Below are positions 48,219 to 61,540 of a stretch of 64,000 bases of DNA, piece after piece. The notes under the pieces are model-generated. The model was not told where the DNA came from. It was given only the letters and a program-made list of their open reading frames with translations, and made no database searches. Source of the DNA: Rotaria socialis. Its lineage: Eukaryota; Rotifera; Eurotatoria; Philodinida; Philodinidae. The translations under genes were made by a program, and so were the position numbers. Position 1 is the first letter of the stretch. The number at the start of each line of letters is the position of its first letter. Location: the NCBI GenBank assembly GCA_905331475.1, contig CAJNYU010001824.1, positions 96,058 through 160,057 of the forward strand, written 5' to 3'.

Positions 48219-51200
48219 ATGAATATCAATGAACGATCGTTAGCAACGATGTCGACGCTAAATGCTCAGGGACCACGCGGATCATCGAATCATGCTGATG
48301 AACATACCGAACCAAGTTCAACTTTAAGTATTTTTGCACTTGATTATAAAAAGTAAATTAACTATTTTCATTGAGCTTTGAAATTCATTTTATTTTCATT
48401 ATTCTAGACATGAAGATCTGAAACAAATGTTAGATAGTAATAAAGATAACTTAAAATTAGAAGCTATGCGTCGGATCATTGGTGTAAGAACAAAAATAGC
48501 AAACTTTCCATTGAATTATCCTTTTTTTTTAAACAATTTAGATGATTGCAAAAGGCAAAGATGCTGCTGATCTATTTCCAGCTGTTGTGAAAAATGTCGT
48601 TTCAAAAAATATGGAAGTTAAAAAGTTAGTTTACGTTTATTTAATGCGTTATGCTGAAGAACAACAAGATCTTGCTCTACTTTCCATTGCTACATTTCAA
48701 CGAGGATTAAAAGTAAAAATTCGGATTGTAGATTTTCATTTTGTTTTCTATTTTGCCTCTATTAGGATCCTAACCAATTGATTCGTGCAAGTGCATTGCG
48801 AGTACTATCAAGTATTCGTGTTCCGTCGATTGTTGCAATCATGATGTTGGCTATTCGCGATGCTGTTAGTGACATGTCACCTTACGTTCGAAAAACAGCT
48901 GCGAATGCAATAGCAAAACTCTATGCGTAAATTATTGGTTTATTCTAAATATTGATATGATTTTATTTTATTTTTTGAATCTTTAGTTTGGACACTGAAT
49001 TGAAAGATGAACTAGTTTTAATTATTACTAAATTACTTGCTGACAAAACGATTGTAAGCAGAGAAAATATTTTATTTCTAAATTGAATTTGTTTTCGTTT
49101 CAGTTGGTTAACGGCAGTGCTGTACAAGCATTTGAACATGTTTGTCCAGAACGAATTGATTTAATACATAAGAATTATCGACGTTTATGTAATCTTCTTG
49201 TCGATATTGATGAATGGGGGCAAGTTACAGTTCTAAATATGTTGACACGATATGCACGTTCACAATTTGCTGATCCGAATAAGGTTTTTGTTAAAAATTA
49301 GATGAAAAACATTTAAGAGAAATATTTTTCTTTGATTCCTAGGCAATTGAAGATGAACAGAAAAGTTTTTATGAAAATGAAAATGAAGAAAAAGCGAATG
49401 ACGAGGACGATTCATTGGATAGAAAAACATATGTAATGGATAGTGATCATCGATTACTATTACGATGTACTAAATCTTTATTGCAAAGTCGAAATTCAGC
49501 TGTATGTATGGTTATACTCGGATCGTGTTCGAGGGGATATTCTTGGGCGTTTCTGAAAGTGCTAATCATGAAATTAATTGAGATCTATAACTGAATGAAC
49601 TATATAGGTGAAATTTCGCTACAATTAAGATTTTCCTTTTTCAAAGGTTGTTATGGCTGTGGCACAATTGTATTATTATGTTGCACCTCGAAGTGAAATT
49701 CAAATCGTTGCTAAATCGCTGCTTCGTTTACTTCGTCATCATAGGTAGATCGGTTTTGCTTAATTTTAGAAGTATGAAATCAATTCTATTCTGTAGGGAA
49801 ATTCAAACAATTATTTTGAAATCAATTGCATTCATCGCTGATAAACATAAACAAATATTCGAGCCTCATTTGAAATCATTTTATGTTCATTCAAATGACA
49901 GTGGCCTGGTTAAACGTTATAAACTTGAAATTCTTACTACTCTAGCAAATGCTTCTAATATCTCAACGATTCTTCGGGAATTTCAAGTAATTTAAAATAT
50001 GAGATTAAAATAAATATTTTTCTTTCTTTAGACTTATGTTTTAAGTGCCGATAAAGATTTTGCTGCGCAAACTATTCATGCTATCGGACGATGTGCAAGT
50101 ACCATATCTGAAGTAACTGAAGCTTGTTTAAACGGTCTTGTTGCGTTGATGTCAAAAAAAGATGAAACAATCGTCGCGGAAAGTGTTGTAGTGATTAAAA
50201 AGCTACTTCAAATAAATGTAAAACATTGACTTTATGGAAGAAAACATTAAATTTTTATTTGACCTATTTTTAGCCATCGCAATACAGTGAAATAATTAAA
50301 CATATTGTGCGCATGGTTGATAAAGTTACTGTTCCGACGGCACGCGCATCGATTTTATGGCTTATCGGCGAATATTCCGACCGCATTAGTAAATTAGCAC
50401 CAGATGTATTACGAAAAATGGCGAAATCATTTCCTGATGAAGTTTGTTACGAAAATTTGTTTTCGATTAAAATAAACTATACGTTTCTAGGAGACAATTG
50501 TTAAACATCAAATATTAAATTTAGCTGCAAAACTTTACGTTGTTAATGCTAAACAAACACATCTATTAGTTCAATATGTATTTAATTTAGCTAAATATGA
50601 TACCAATTATGATACACGAGACAAAGCGCGACTTCTTCGGTAATGAAAAACTATCTCAGTTCGATATCGATGTAACTTTTGTTTCTCTACGATAGAGCAT
50701 TACTAATTCAAACTGATAAATGTCCGGCATTAAGTAAACACGCGAAAAAAATTTTATTAGCTCCTAAACCAGCACCTATTCTTGAATCAATTATTCGTGG
50801 TATGATAATAATTCATTAGTTTTATGTTTACTCAATGGATTTGTTTTCTCTACATAGATCATGATCAATACACATTAGGAACTCTATCATTTGTTATCGA
50901 TCAAAGAGCGACAGGTTATAAAGATTTACCAGAATTTCCATTGGAAGCGCCTGATCCAAGTGTTCGCAATGTTGAAGTAATACCGTCATCGACATCACAA
51001 AATGCTGCATCGAAAAGATCAAGTACCACAAGCGGACAGGCACCAGGAGATCGAAAGAAAAGTGCCAATGATAAAACTTTCTATTCAGATGAAGAAGAAC
51101 CAGAAGAAGAAGAATCGTCAACTGAAGGACCTGATACAGATGATGATGATGACGACGAAGAAGAAGAAGACGAGGAGGAAGAAGAAGAAGAAGAAGAAAA

Positions 51201-53058
51201 CGATGAAAAAGTCACAGAAAAAACAATCGAAAACGAAAATGACACTAACGAATATGAACAATTAGATGCTCCACTAACACAGAATAATAAACAAGAAGAA
51301 TCGGCTGAAGAAGAGGAGAGCAGCGAAGAAGAAGAAGAAGAAGAAAGTGAAGAAGAGGAATCATCAGACGATGAAAAAGTAAATATCTCGAGTTTGTTTG
51401 CAACAAATGGGACCACTCTATGACATGGCGTCATTAAATGAGAAATTTCACTTTTAGATAATGCCAACTAAACCAACGACTGTTGCAAAACCACCGCCTC
51501 CTATTACAACAGTTAATGATTATACCATTCCAGCAATAGAAAAATCTCTCTTAGAAATGGATCGTAAGTCAGTTCAACGAAAAAAATCAACTCTTTCGAA
51601 AATTATTTTTAGTTGAATCGTTTCTCGGGTCAACTTCGACATCTACAAATGTTCCAGTAGCGTCCGTAAAAAATAATATTTTTAATGATTTACATGGACT
51701 AGAATCTCTTACAGTAAGAATTGTTTCTACTGACTTTCAATAGATTAAAATTTTCCTTTTTTTCAGTCTACATCATCGACTCTTGTTTATACAAGACAAT
51801 ATGATTGTTTAAACCGTATGATTGGTCAAGGTTTACAAATTCAATATCGTTTTCCACGTACTACCTATCGACAATCACCGAATATGGTGCATGTTGAATT
51901 GATATTTACAAACACAACAACAACTAAAGATATCCGCTCGATTAAATTTTTAAAACCGGTTTGTTACATTTTTGTTTGCTTCAATCAATTTAACTTTCTC
52001 AATTATAGAAATCGAATATGAATATTCAAGGATTTGATGAAATCGATATTCTGCCACATAGTGTGTCTATTGTCACATCGATTGGTATTGATTATAATGA
52101 TAAAACTCAACCAGCATTATTCGATATACTATACGATACCAATCAAATGCCAACAACATTGACAATATCGTGTCCTGTGGGCGAACTTATTGAGCAAAAA
52201 CTCTTAAACGAACAACAATTTAATCAAAATCAGGGTAAGAAAAAGAGAAAACTTGAGTAGAAAATATTCGCTATATGATATTTTAGCTCGTCTTCGTGGT
52301 ATGAATGAAATTATGAACAGTATAAACGTTGACGAAGCGCAAATATCAAAATTAAACTTTAGTGCAATTCAAACGAAAGTACTTCAATGTGCAAACCTAA
52401 TCTCAGTACCATCGAGTTCAGGAGATTCGACTTTTTATCGGTGAGAAAAAGCTTTTTCTGTTTAATCTTTAATCGAACAGAACAAGGCAATCGGGAAATT
52501 TTTTCAAATCGACTGAGATCGCGGAATGAGCTATTCTATTTAAATACTTGAAACTGGCAGATCAATTAATGGAATTATCCAGTTAGATTCTTCACTTAGA
52601 AAATTCATAGGGATATTTTTCACCATGCCAATAGAAAGTGCATACGATATACGTAGTACTGAATCCTTTTGATAGAATCCTAGATAACCAGATTATTCTA
52701 TTTGTATTGTCTCGATCTCGATCATTCAGTTTGTAACGTATAGAGACACGAGAAAGAATTAGATATTCTATATTTAATGGTCTAATTTCTGATAAATGTC
52801 TCTTAAATAAATCAAATACTCGCTTACACTTTCTTTTCCAATATGAAAGTAATTATCTGCGAAAAGTCTTAGCAACGAGTACATCTCTATTTTTTTAGAT
52901 TTTCTGGACAAACAATCTCAAACAAATCACTTATACTTCTCACAATCCAATTAAATAATATTCAATCAACAGTTAATTTAACAATCAATTCTGATCAAAT
53001 TGTTCTTGCAACAATGTTACTCAAAGATATTAAACAAACATTTCCAGCCACGACATAG
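48219..53058 (+). CDS. AP3B: AP-3 adaptor complex subunit beta
   Basis: A multi-exon gene starting at ATG 48219 ([11 protein letters not shown]) and ending at TAG 53056-53058. The trunk is strongly conserved: [129 protein letters not shown] and [15 protein letters not shown]. After [13 protein letters not shown] comes a Ser/Glu/Asp-rich hinge (51087-51380). A complete C-terminal domain follows, with exons ending [17 protein letters not shown] (donor 52211-52240 area), ..GDSTFYR (donor 52441) and a last exon from ~52899. AP-3 sorts cargo from endosomes to lysosome-related organelles; the beta subunit pairs with delta in the heterotetramer and binds clathrin through the hinge. The long terminal intron (52441-52898) is the only unusual one. 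Confidence 0.95.
51087..51380 (+). repeat. Acidic/serine low-complexity hinge of AP-3 beta
   Basis: GAA/GAT-rich trinucleotide sequence encodes long Glu/Asp runs interspersed with Ser ([20 protein letters not shown]). The equivalent hinge is acidic and phosphorylated in animal AP3B proteins. The long open frames on both strands here are artefacts of the low complexity. Confidence 0.85.
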
Positions 53059-53218
53059 TATATACTATTTTAATGTTTGTCTCTATGATTGTTGTCTATT
53101 TAGGAGTGCAATTGATTTTATTTTATTCTTTCACATTTAAATAAATACTTTTTCCTATGCAAAATCTCATAAAAAATGCCTGTGTGCTACCTGCATTTTG
53201 GATACAAAGTAGTTCGTA

Positions 53219-53453
53219 CAAGGGGGAAAAAGCTGATTTAAATCACAGTAAAACTCAACTTACAATCAATATAAATTAACTGTATTGGAATGAGTTTGCG
53301 TGAGTTTCGGTGCCTTTGAATGATTTTCAGTAATAATTTATGATTTGGAATAGTTTTTAGTTAGTTTAGTAAATTTTTCGTTTTCTCAAACTCATTTTAA
53401 ATCAGCTAAACTCAGAAAAATCATGAAACTCATATATCGCTTTTCCCCCCTTG
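53219..53453. mobile_element. 235 bp hAT-type MITE with perfect 8 bp target duplication
   Basis: The ends are CAAGGGGGAAAAAGC (left) and, reverse-complemented from the right, CAAGGGGGGAAAAGC. They are flanked by identical AGTTCGTA at 53211-53218 and 53454-53461. An 8 bp duplication plus a YARNG start (CAAGG) fits the hAT superfamily. The interior is AT-rich and non-coding. The terminal motif is shared with the 14026-16458 element. Confidence 0.85.
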
Positions 53454-53461
53454 AGTTCGTA

Positions 53462-54233
53462 CGTAGTTTTTGCTATCAAATCAGCTTGCTTGAAAACAAA
53501 AAAAGACATATGAATCGAAATGCCGTCTCACGGCTTTTAAATACGTAAAACGTTCGTTTTTTTTTCTTGTTCTATAAATAATACATCTTGTAAACTTAAG
53601 TCGTCAATTGAAATTTTTTATTTGTTAAACGATCGCGATTACATGATTGATTTAATGCTGATAATCAAAGCAATTTAGTTTATTTTTTCAAGTGGTATTC
53701 TTATTAACGTTAAAATGAACATCGACGACGACAGATTCGATCGGCTGAATGAATTCCGTCACACAATTTCTGATAGCAAACAAAGTTTTTTTCTTCTAGT
53801 ACAATTTTTCGCCTATCGATTCATATCTCATTTGTTCGTCTATTCTTTAATCATTATCGCAAACCAATCTATCTCCATCAATACCAATAAGGAAAGACCA
53901 AACGATGGATATGATATTTTACCGACTAATAAAGTACAGAAGAAGAAGAAGAAGAAAGGTCAATATGACCATTTTTTAATAGAAAATAGACCTTGAACGT
54001 GCAACGCCTGTTAGAATTCTTGAAGTAACAAACAAAGCTACGATATTTCTATAATATTTAAAATAAAATCGTGTTCATATTGGAAAAACATCATTTTTTT
54101 TAAATATATATATATATATATATATGTACAGGAATATTTTCTCTTATTCTTCCTTATAACAATTACAAAAGATATAAACAAATAGGCAACAAGTATGCAT
54201 AGAAAACGACAACGATTCATTCGATTGAAAACA
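53462..54233. other. Spacer between convergent AP-3 beta and LIM-only genes
   Basis: It holds a (TA)n run at 54104-54125. A 93-codon plus-strand frame at 53715-53996 (MNIDDDRFDRLNEF, a hydrophobic middle and a Lys-rich end) has no recognisable domain and may be chance, so it is not called as a gene. Confidence 0.4.
54104..54125. repeat. (TA)n microsatellite
   Basis: About 11 TA units ~110 bp beyond the stop of the LIM-only gene. Confidence 0.9.
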
Positions 54234-56671
54234 CTAATACAAATCATCACCAGTGGGTGTTGCAGTTGATGATAAACAGTTATTATTGTTCATATTATTA
54301 TTATTACTACTGAGCAGCGAATGTGTTATTGTACTTGAAGTGTGAGGATTATTTAAAAGTGAAATATGTCCTGTGTGATGATATTGTGGAGGTGTAACAA
54401 ATGTTTGTTGTACTTGTACGGCTGCTGCGGCGGCCGCGGCTGTTGCTGCAGCTGTCGCACGTCCTGCTTTTGCTCCGCGTTTACCTGTGGTACTCCCACG
54501 TTTAGGTGCGGGACTATTATTAATGTTTGTTGTTGATTTAAATGGATTATCTTTTTCACAAAATGGTTGTCCATTAAAAAGAACGTAACGATCACCTTTA
54601 ACTAAATGTATATGACATTTAACACAGCTAAAACAAGATAGATGATAAACATAATTTGGACTAACACGCATTATTGGTTCATTTGTTCCAATCACTTGAC
54701 TACATAATGAACATGGACGACTACCATATCTTCTACAATAGAATAAAAACATAGAAATGCCAATGATTTAATTTATTTTGAATAGATGAAGAAATTCTAT
54801 GTCATCGTTTAATTGAAAAAAAAATTATTTTCCGTTCTCTCAAGGCCAAATTAATAAGAAAAAGAAGACGTGAAACCTAGACACTTTTTTTTTCAGGAGA
54901 AGAACAGAAAAAGACTCTTACTTTATGTAATCAGATTTGCAAAAAAGTGCGTTATCTTTTGTATAAAATGTTGAGGATATATCAGCTAAAGCAGCATCAC
55001 AGCATTGACAGCGTAAGCATTGCAAATGCCAATAACTTCCGCGTGCAAACCGATCATGTGTACGAAGAAAGTAACGTTCGTGAATCGGTTGTGTACAATT
55101 TGAACATGTAAAGGCATTTGTATTCGGTTGATTTGATTCGTAACGTGACACAATAGGTACCATTTTTGTTTGTAGTGGTGGTGGCGGCGGCAGCGGCGGC
55201 GGTTGCTGCTGCTGTTGTTGTTGTTGTTGATCAAATAGAAGCGGCTGTGATTCGAGTTTAGGCTGCATCAATAGAGCCGCATTACTATTATTGCCTAGAA
55301 AAAGAAAATGAATGACAAGAGGGTAATTAATATTCATGTACCTCGTTCTTTTCCTATTTACTACTACATCTCGATTTCAATTTATTTTCCAATTATGAGA
55401 TGATGATCGATGATGATTGTGCGTGTATATAAATGAGATGAGATGAGATGCTCTCGTTCTACTTGACACATGAGAGTTACAAAGAGAAAAGAACTTAATA
55501 AATACGATCAGAAGAAAACAAAAAAAAGTCATTAACAGAATTCTAATTGTTATTCAAAATGAACGATCGAAATAATAACATCACCGTAAATTGTATCAAA
55601 TAATGAAAAGAATAGCATATGCTGTCGATTCATTGTCTAGGCAATTACTCTAATTGTATTTGCTGGTCGTTGTCGATACTAGAGCAGGTGCGAAAATAAA
55701 TAATAACAAAAGAGTTCTCGACGACATAAACTTAACAACCCTAAATAAGATGATTGGCATGAAGACTATTTTTCAATTTATTAAGCTAACTAAAATACTC
55801 TTCATCATATTTCTGAGAGCACAAAAAAAAACAATGCTAAACAAAGTTTGCCCTTAAATAAGTCGACAATAACGACTAGTGTATAAGTATTAATAAATGA
55901 TAAAGGAAATTCCTTTCTTTATTAAAATAAGCTAAATGAGCGAAAATGTTTGCCCTCGTCTCTAGCAGATGATGAATAAAAATTACTTTTTTAATTACTC
56001 GTATAATAATTATTTCTATTTTTATAATCGTTTCTTTTGCTTTCCTTTTCAAAGTCTACCTGCATAAATCATAATATGAAAAATGGAATAATAATTGCCG
56101 ATAATACTTTTATGCTGTTAATGCCAAAATATGAATATTATTGTTGATATATGTCGTCCAGTACTTATATATCCATTCAGCAGAATATTCCGTACATAAA
56201 ATGTTCTATCAGGCAAACTTGTGCGGCTCGTCTCGTTTGTGCACAGAAACACAACTTGGTCTCGTTTTTTTTCTTTCTTTTTTTTCTCTTTGCCTTCTCG
56301 TTTCTATTTTCTTCTTCTTCTTCTTCTTCTTCTTCTTCTACTTCATCATCATCATCATACAAGCACTAACCAACACCACAATGATTCTCCTTCTCTATTC
56401 TGCATTATATATTACAAATAGACGTTGTCAATTAATGAATTGAAGAAAATGAGAAGATACTTTGGCTTCGAGTTCTTATATATACAACAATCGACCGACA
56501 GCAAGAATTCATTAGAAGACGAAGAAGAAAACTTTAATTGAATTGAGAAAGAAACGAAGAAAAAATAGAAACATTGGTGCTTCATTCTCTCGCTTTTTTA
56601 ATGACAATTGAAATTACTTAAATATGTGTGATAGCTATATATATATAATTTTTATTGGTCAATCAATAGAC

Positions 56672-56704
<33 letters not shown>

Positions 56705-58450
56705 ATCGTTAGTAGTAAAGAAGAGAATTTTTAATTTAAAAGATTCACTAGTATTGTATGACTGCTAAGCCAAATATATACTAGGTTTTTTAATTATCGA
56801 AATTGATTTGTCAAGTATGCAATCTCATCTTTCTTTATTTCTATTCTCAATTCTCACAGTCAATAACTAACATCAACAACTGCTCTTTGTCTTTTTTTAG
56901 ATTTAATTGAAAATAATATTTTTCATCGTTTGTCACATATAAAGATCGTTGAATCGATTGTCATTATTACAAAAAAATGTTCAAATCATTAATATATAAA
57001 GAAATAAAAGCTTTCTTTTTTAAAATTGACAGACTGAATGTCAAGAGCATTAGCTTTTCTAGTGGACTGAAAGCGATTATCGATCTTAGCAGATCAAAAA
57101 AAAAGTTTTTTTACTGAATAATTTTTTACGCAAAAACGTTCCTAGCTCACCTGTTGAAGGGGTAACAACGCGTCGGCGCGTGCTCCGACTTGCTCTCACC
57201 ATGTATGGATATCTTTCGTCGTTGACGCAGCGTTTAGCGGTGTGTTCTTTTTTTTTGAAAAGAAATGAATCTAACTGTGTATGTGTGCGTACGTGTGTTA
57301 CAAAAAAAGACGTGGATGTGGCGTGTGTTCTGTTCTTCTTATACATACATACGATAGGACACGAAAAAAAAAAAGAAAAAAAGAAGCAAATTGCTAAATG
57401 ATGACGAAGAGAACGATGAAAAAATTTCTCTATTCACAATCACCTCTAACTGAATGAGCTAATTAAAACCACAAGATACTTATTTCTCGTTTTTTTCCTT
57501 TCTTTTTTAGTACATTCATGGTTCTCCCGGGGGGACGAGTGTGCCTTATGTATACACACTATATTATATGTAGCGGCACTTGATTATCTCTTCACATCTA
57601 TGCGAAATAGCAATCACGAGGATAAAGGTATTGCTGCATGGAAAAGAAGAAGGAAAAACGACGATAAGGAAGCGGCGACATTCTTCCTGAGTCGAAGATG
57701 CGTTTGGTAAGCATACAGCAATCACATGAATTAGAAAACAATCAAATTGTAAAATTCATTAATAGTACGTTATTTTAATTTCATCTATTCATACATAATT
57801 GAAGTAAACTGGCAAAATCAAATTAGATTACGCGACCGATTGTTTCATCAGCAATGCGCAATAACATATTATTATCTTTCGAGCAGATGCTATTTAACAT
57901 ATACGTTCACCAATAATCAACGATAAATTCGAATCGCAAATAGAGAATGATAAACTCAACTAAAGTACTAATCTCTTTTATTACTTTATTTCTTATCATC
58001 GATAAAAATAAACTTTGCCTATTTTATTGAAAAGTGCACAGTAAGATGTCGATTGAATTCTGTTTTCTTTTGTTTTGTTTTTTTCTTCGTTTGTGATATG
58101 CACATGAATATTACGTAATTTAATGTCTTAACTTACTTACATGTACGTTTAAAAAAATGAAATCTTCAGTAAATATTCTCAACAAGTGAAATGAGCAAGA
58201 TTATTCTGGTAATGATAATTAATAATCCAACGGGCCAGATTAGTAGTAGAATCGAACTCGAGTGAGTATGCACAGTCGGGATTATTTTTTTTCATGTATA
58301 ATTGTTTTCATTTGTTCTTTATGCATGCGTGAAAATTTTTCTATACTTACCACTGTTATGAATGTTAAACATAGGTTTTATTAAAATTGGTGTAGGTAAC
58401 ATTAACGATTCAGATAGTAGATCATCGTCATCAATTAAGTCAGAAAACAT
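54234..58450 (-). CDS. LIM-only transcriptional cofactor, LMO4-like
   Basis: Exons 58450-58351, 55294-54922 and 54732-54234 sum to 972 nt (323 residues). Residues 1-33 (MFSDLIDDDDLLSESL) are acidic. A poly-Gln/poly-Pro stretch follows. LIM1 starts at CSNCTQPIHERYFLRTHDR, with WHLQC, CQCC and CKSD as zinc ligands. LIM2 starts at CSLCSQVIGTNEPIMR, with YHLSC, CVKC and CEKD. The linker DYIKRYGSRPC and overall spacing match LMO4. LMO proteins have no DNA-binding domain and bridge LDB1/CLIM and transcription factors in the nucleus. The protein is about twice the length of vertebrate LMO4 because of N-terminal Gln/Pro and C-terminal Ala/Gln/Ser/Asn low-complexity tails. Intron 1 is 3.06 kb, long for this genome, which often indicates regulatory content. 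Confidence 0.9.
56311..56359. repeat. (TTC)n/(ATC)n trinucleotide tract
   Basis: Runs of CTT followed by CAT repeats give Ser, Phe or Glu runs in all frames. Located in the LMO4-like intron. Confidence 0.9.
56669..56704. repeat. (CA)n-(TA)n microsatellite
   Basis: A CACACA run passes into TATATA, in the LMO4-like intron. Confidence 0.9.
57151..57202 (-). CDS. Candidate alternative first exon of the LMO4-like gene
   Basis: Within the 3 kb intron 1, the minus strand has an ATG followed by MVRASRSTRRRVVTPST and a consensus donor (AACAG|GTGAGC) in phase 1. This is the phase required by the exon at 55294. It would replace the acidic N-terminus with a short basic one. The segment is GC-richer than its surroundings. 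This is inference from splice phase only. Confidence 0.3.
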
Positions 58451-61400
58451 TTCGTTTTTATTTTGAATTATATCTGAAATAAAAAGAAAAACTTAGACAG
58501 GATTTGTAGCTTATTTCAAGCAGATCGGATACTACAACTACCAATAAATACATCTGGAAGTATTGCTCATTCTTTTTCTCGTTTTTTCCTCGCTTTCTCT
58601 TTTTATTAGTCAAGAGGTATGAAGTATGCAAACCAACCGAATGAATCTCTGCTAAATGAGTTGAGTGAGAAACGAGATAAAAGCGAGAAGTTGAGGAAAT
58701 GATGGATGCAGGAAGCCATCGCTATCGCCTCACAGCTCGTCGATTATTATTGATACTGCTGCCTGACAACAGTTATAAAGAATGTGCCGATAGTAATAAA
58801 ATGAAGAATGATAGTAGTTCGTTAGGTGATTATAGTTGCATTTCGGCGTACGATTAAACTCAATCGATGAGCAACGACTAAAATTCATATAATAAAGAAA
58901 AAGAAAGTATTATAATGGAGGTAATAATAACATGACCTGGAAGAGAGAGAGAGAGAAAGAGAGCAGAAGAAAATAAAAGGACTGCATATATATATAAAAC
59001 GAAAGAATCATGACATTTATGCCGTGTGAGAATGATGTGCGTATAGTATATTTGTTTCTGTGTTTAAAAAAAATGATTTAAAAATGAAAGTGGCAAAACA
59101 TTTCTAAAAAAATCATCACTTCAGTGCATACACATTTAACTTAAAAATATGGCAACCGCACTACGCATTTAACAGTAAAAAAATCTTATTCTTACGAGAC
59201 CATAAGTGCACGCTCGCAAATGGTCGAGTGTAAATAGACGAAAGGTGTTTTATCAGAGTGACATTATAAATGCGATTTGTCACTCATCGTTGTCGATAAT
59301 AGAATAATATAACAAAAAGAAAAAAAACGTACTAAAGGACAACATCATAAGTCCCAAGTCAGTATAGGAGGATATAATTTTTGTTTGGTAATATGCTCCA
59401 TAACGAGGACAAACGCTGTTCACTATGGAAGACAATTATTTTCTGGATTTTTTTAAGCATCAAAATTGATCAGGGATCATAATTCTAGTAGTTCATCGTT
59501 GAAGACTGTTACATGGATAAATCTGTTAATGAGCGGTGTACAATCATTTCGAGTAAAGGGGAAGAATTGATTGAATGAAATTCTTTATCTACTCTCTATC
59601 GATCTGCCTATGTTTGCATTTGTTCGACATACACGTTTTACATCTATTGACTCAAATGCATGACTACAATGTTCGATTATAATTGGTGATATTCGCCGAA
59701 GATAATCCTCTAGTGCAACCCTAACAAATATGTCGGCATGATTTTAACATAATCAAATAACCATCATCAAGACTAGTAGTACACTTAATAATGCTTGTCA
59801 GAAAATCGATTGATGTCATTGTTAAGATTAGATTGTACTGTGTAAAAGAAATTACCATTTAGATACAAAAAAAGAACTAAAATAAAAGAATGAAAGAATC
59901 GAACGAATGTTTGGCTCATTGAATGATGCATTAACGACTAGCAATTATCAAGTGTTGTACTCAACCACTACCAATTTCTATTGAGACGATAATAGGACAA
60001 GTAAATTATTCTCGTTTTTGATTTCATTGTAATAAGATTACATGATTTTTAGTTTGTGCTTGAAAGAATCAAATTACTAATCACACGCCGCGCAATAGTT
60101 TAGTTTGTCTTATTGTTTGAATAAGACAACAAAATGCTAATAAACTAAATGATTATTTCTTTGAAATAAATATAAGCCAATTTTTATTCATGTTCATCAT
60201 AGAATAATACGTAGATCAAACTTAGCGAAATATTTCATTGTGTAGAATAGAAGAAATATATTATTTATTCATATATATATATATATCGAACGACAATAAA
60301 AAACGAAAATCATCTTTTCTATAAAACAAACTAGTTAATTTTGTTGAAAAAAAATATTGATACAGTGCATTCAGTTGGAGCACAAATTCTGCGAGGCTCT
60401 TTTTTGTTCATCACTACATGTTCAACATATGGTTGATCAATATCATGAACAGGGGTACAATCAAATAGTTTAATGGTGTTGAGGTTTTAATTCAGGGAAA
60501 TAACATATACTTGATAAATCATAAATCTATGATCTGATTTATTTAAATGAACTTTTGGGGAAAAAAATGAAATATTATACTTAATTAATTGGATTAGAAA
60601 TTAATTTGGAATTGTTATCTTTGATAATATTTCAAGGTCATCCTTCTCCTTTCTATGATTGAATGATATTGCTCATCTGACGATGAAATGATTTGTACAG
60701 CGGTTTCCAGCAGGTTACCTTGAACTCATTACTTACACTAGGACTATCATCTATTTGTATTATTATTTGCTGTTCTCATAATAGTACCTTGCTATTTTTA
60801 TTTTCGAATCGAAAAAGAAATAAACGGTGTTGGAACTATTGTTGATTCAAATAATTATATAAAAATGAATTCTTTCATGAGCAAATAAAACTGCTGTGTT
60901 ATTTGAATATCATTCATACTATTATGGTGAATCAGTTACTCAGGTCGAGCTTTATGAAGTTCATCTACGGTTGTACACGATCGATATTCGGGCTTTAACA
61001 GGGACAAATATTTATACTGATTTGAGTCTTATTAAGAATTTTCGTTAATTAAAATCTACTTTGATATCGGTTGTTGTAAGCTCTGTTCATATTCAATCAC
61101 ATTCTAAATAGAATTAATTCACGAACAATTTATATGAAAAATACGCATGAAATGAGTACACTTTGAAATTTAGAAAAAGACAACTAAAAAATAGTGTTAA
61201 GAAGTGTCAATCGAGCTGGATTCTTTTGTACACATATTTATGTTGTCGTTCATGGAACCTACATTAGCAGTTCGAATGAATTTTTATCAGCCAGATCATA
61301 TTTTATTTTTACTAACTAGAACAGACAAAAAAAAAGAATTATTTAATAAGATAAAAAGACTGAGAAATGAGTTTATGATTCATCATAAATCAAAACAGTC

Positions 61401-61540
61401 AACCAAGAGGGTTTCAGAAATATCGCAGAATAAGAAAATATTATATGCCTTCAATGAAAATTTATGAAGATGGCTGTCTGACATGTTTGGCTATTTAGAG
61501 AATGAATTAAAGTAATGAACAAAATTAGACGAGCACCATG
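58451..61540. other. 3 kb upstream region of the LMO4-like gene, no gene seen
   Basis: AT-rich, with (GA)n at 58941-58963 and (AT)n at 60269-60285. No ORF with a recognisable domain. An acceptor-like TTTCAG just before 58474 suggests the first coding exon may be preceded by an untranslated exon somewhere here. Confidence 0.4.

Larger units (their letters stand above)
55295..58350 (-). other. 3 kb first intron of the LMO4-like gene
   Basis: Apart from the candidate alternative exon, it contains only low-complexity features: (TTC)n and (ATC)n at 56311-56359, (CA)n(TA)n at 56669-56704 and a poly-A tract near 57366. The open frames over these tracts are artefacts. Confidence 0.6.

Noticed and set aside
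51081..51467. 128-codon minus-strand poly-Ser frame
   Set aside because: Antisense of the Glu/Asp-rich hinge of AP-3 beta; GAA/GAT runs read as TTC/ATC/TCA on the other strand.
53715..53996. 93-codon plus-strand frame (MNIDDDRFDRLNEF)
   Set aside because: It has a plausible start but no domain, no splice partner and a Lys run from AAG repeats; left as unproven.
56141..56443. Phe/Ser- or Glu-rich frames in the LMO4-like intron
   Set aside because: Produced by (TTC)n and (ATC)n microsatellites.
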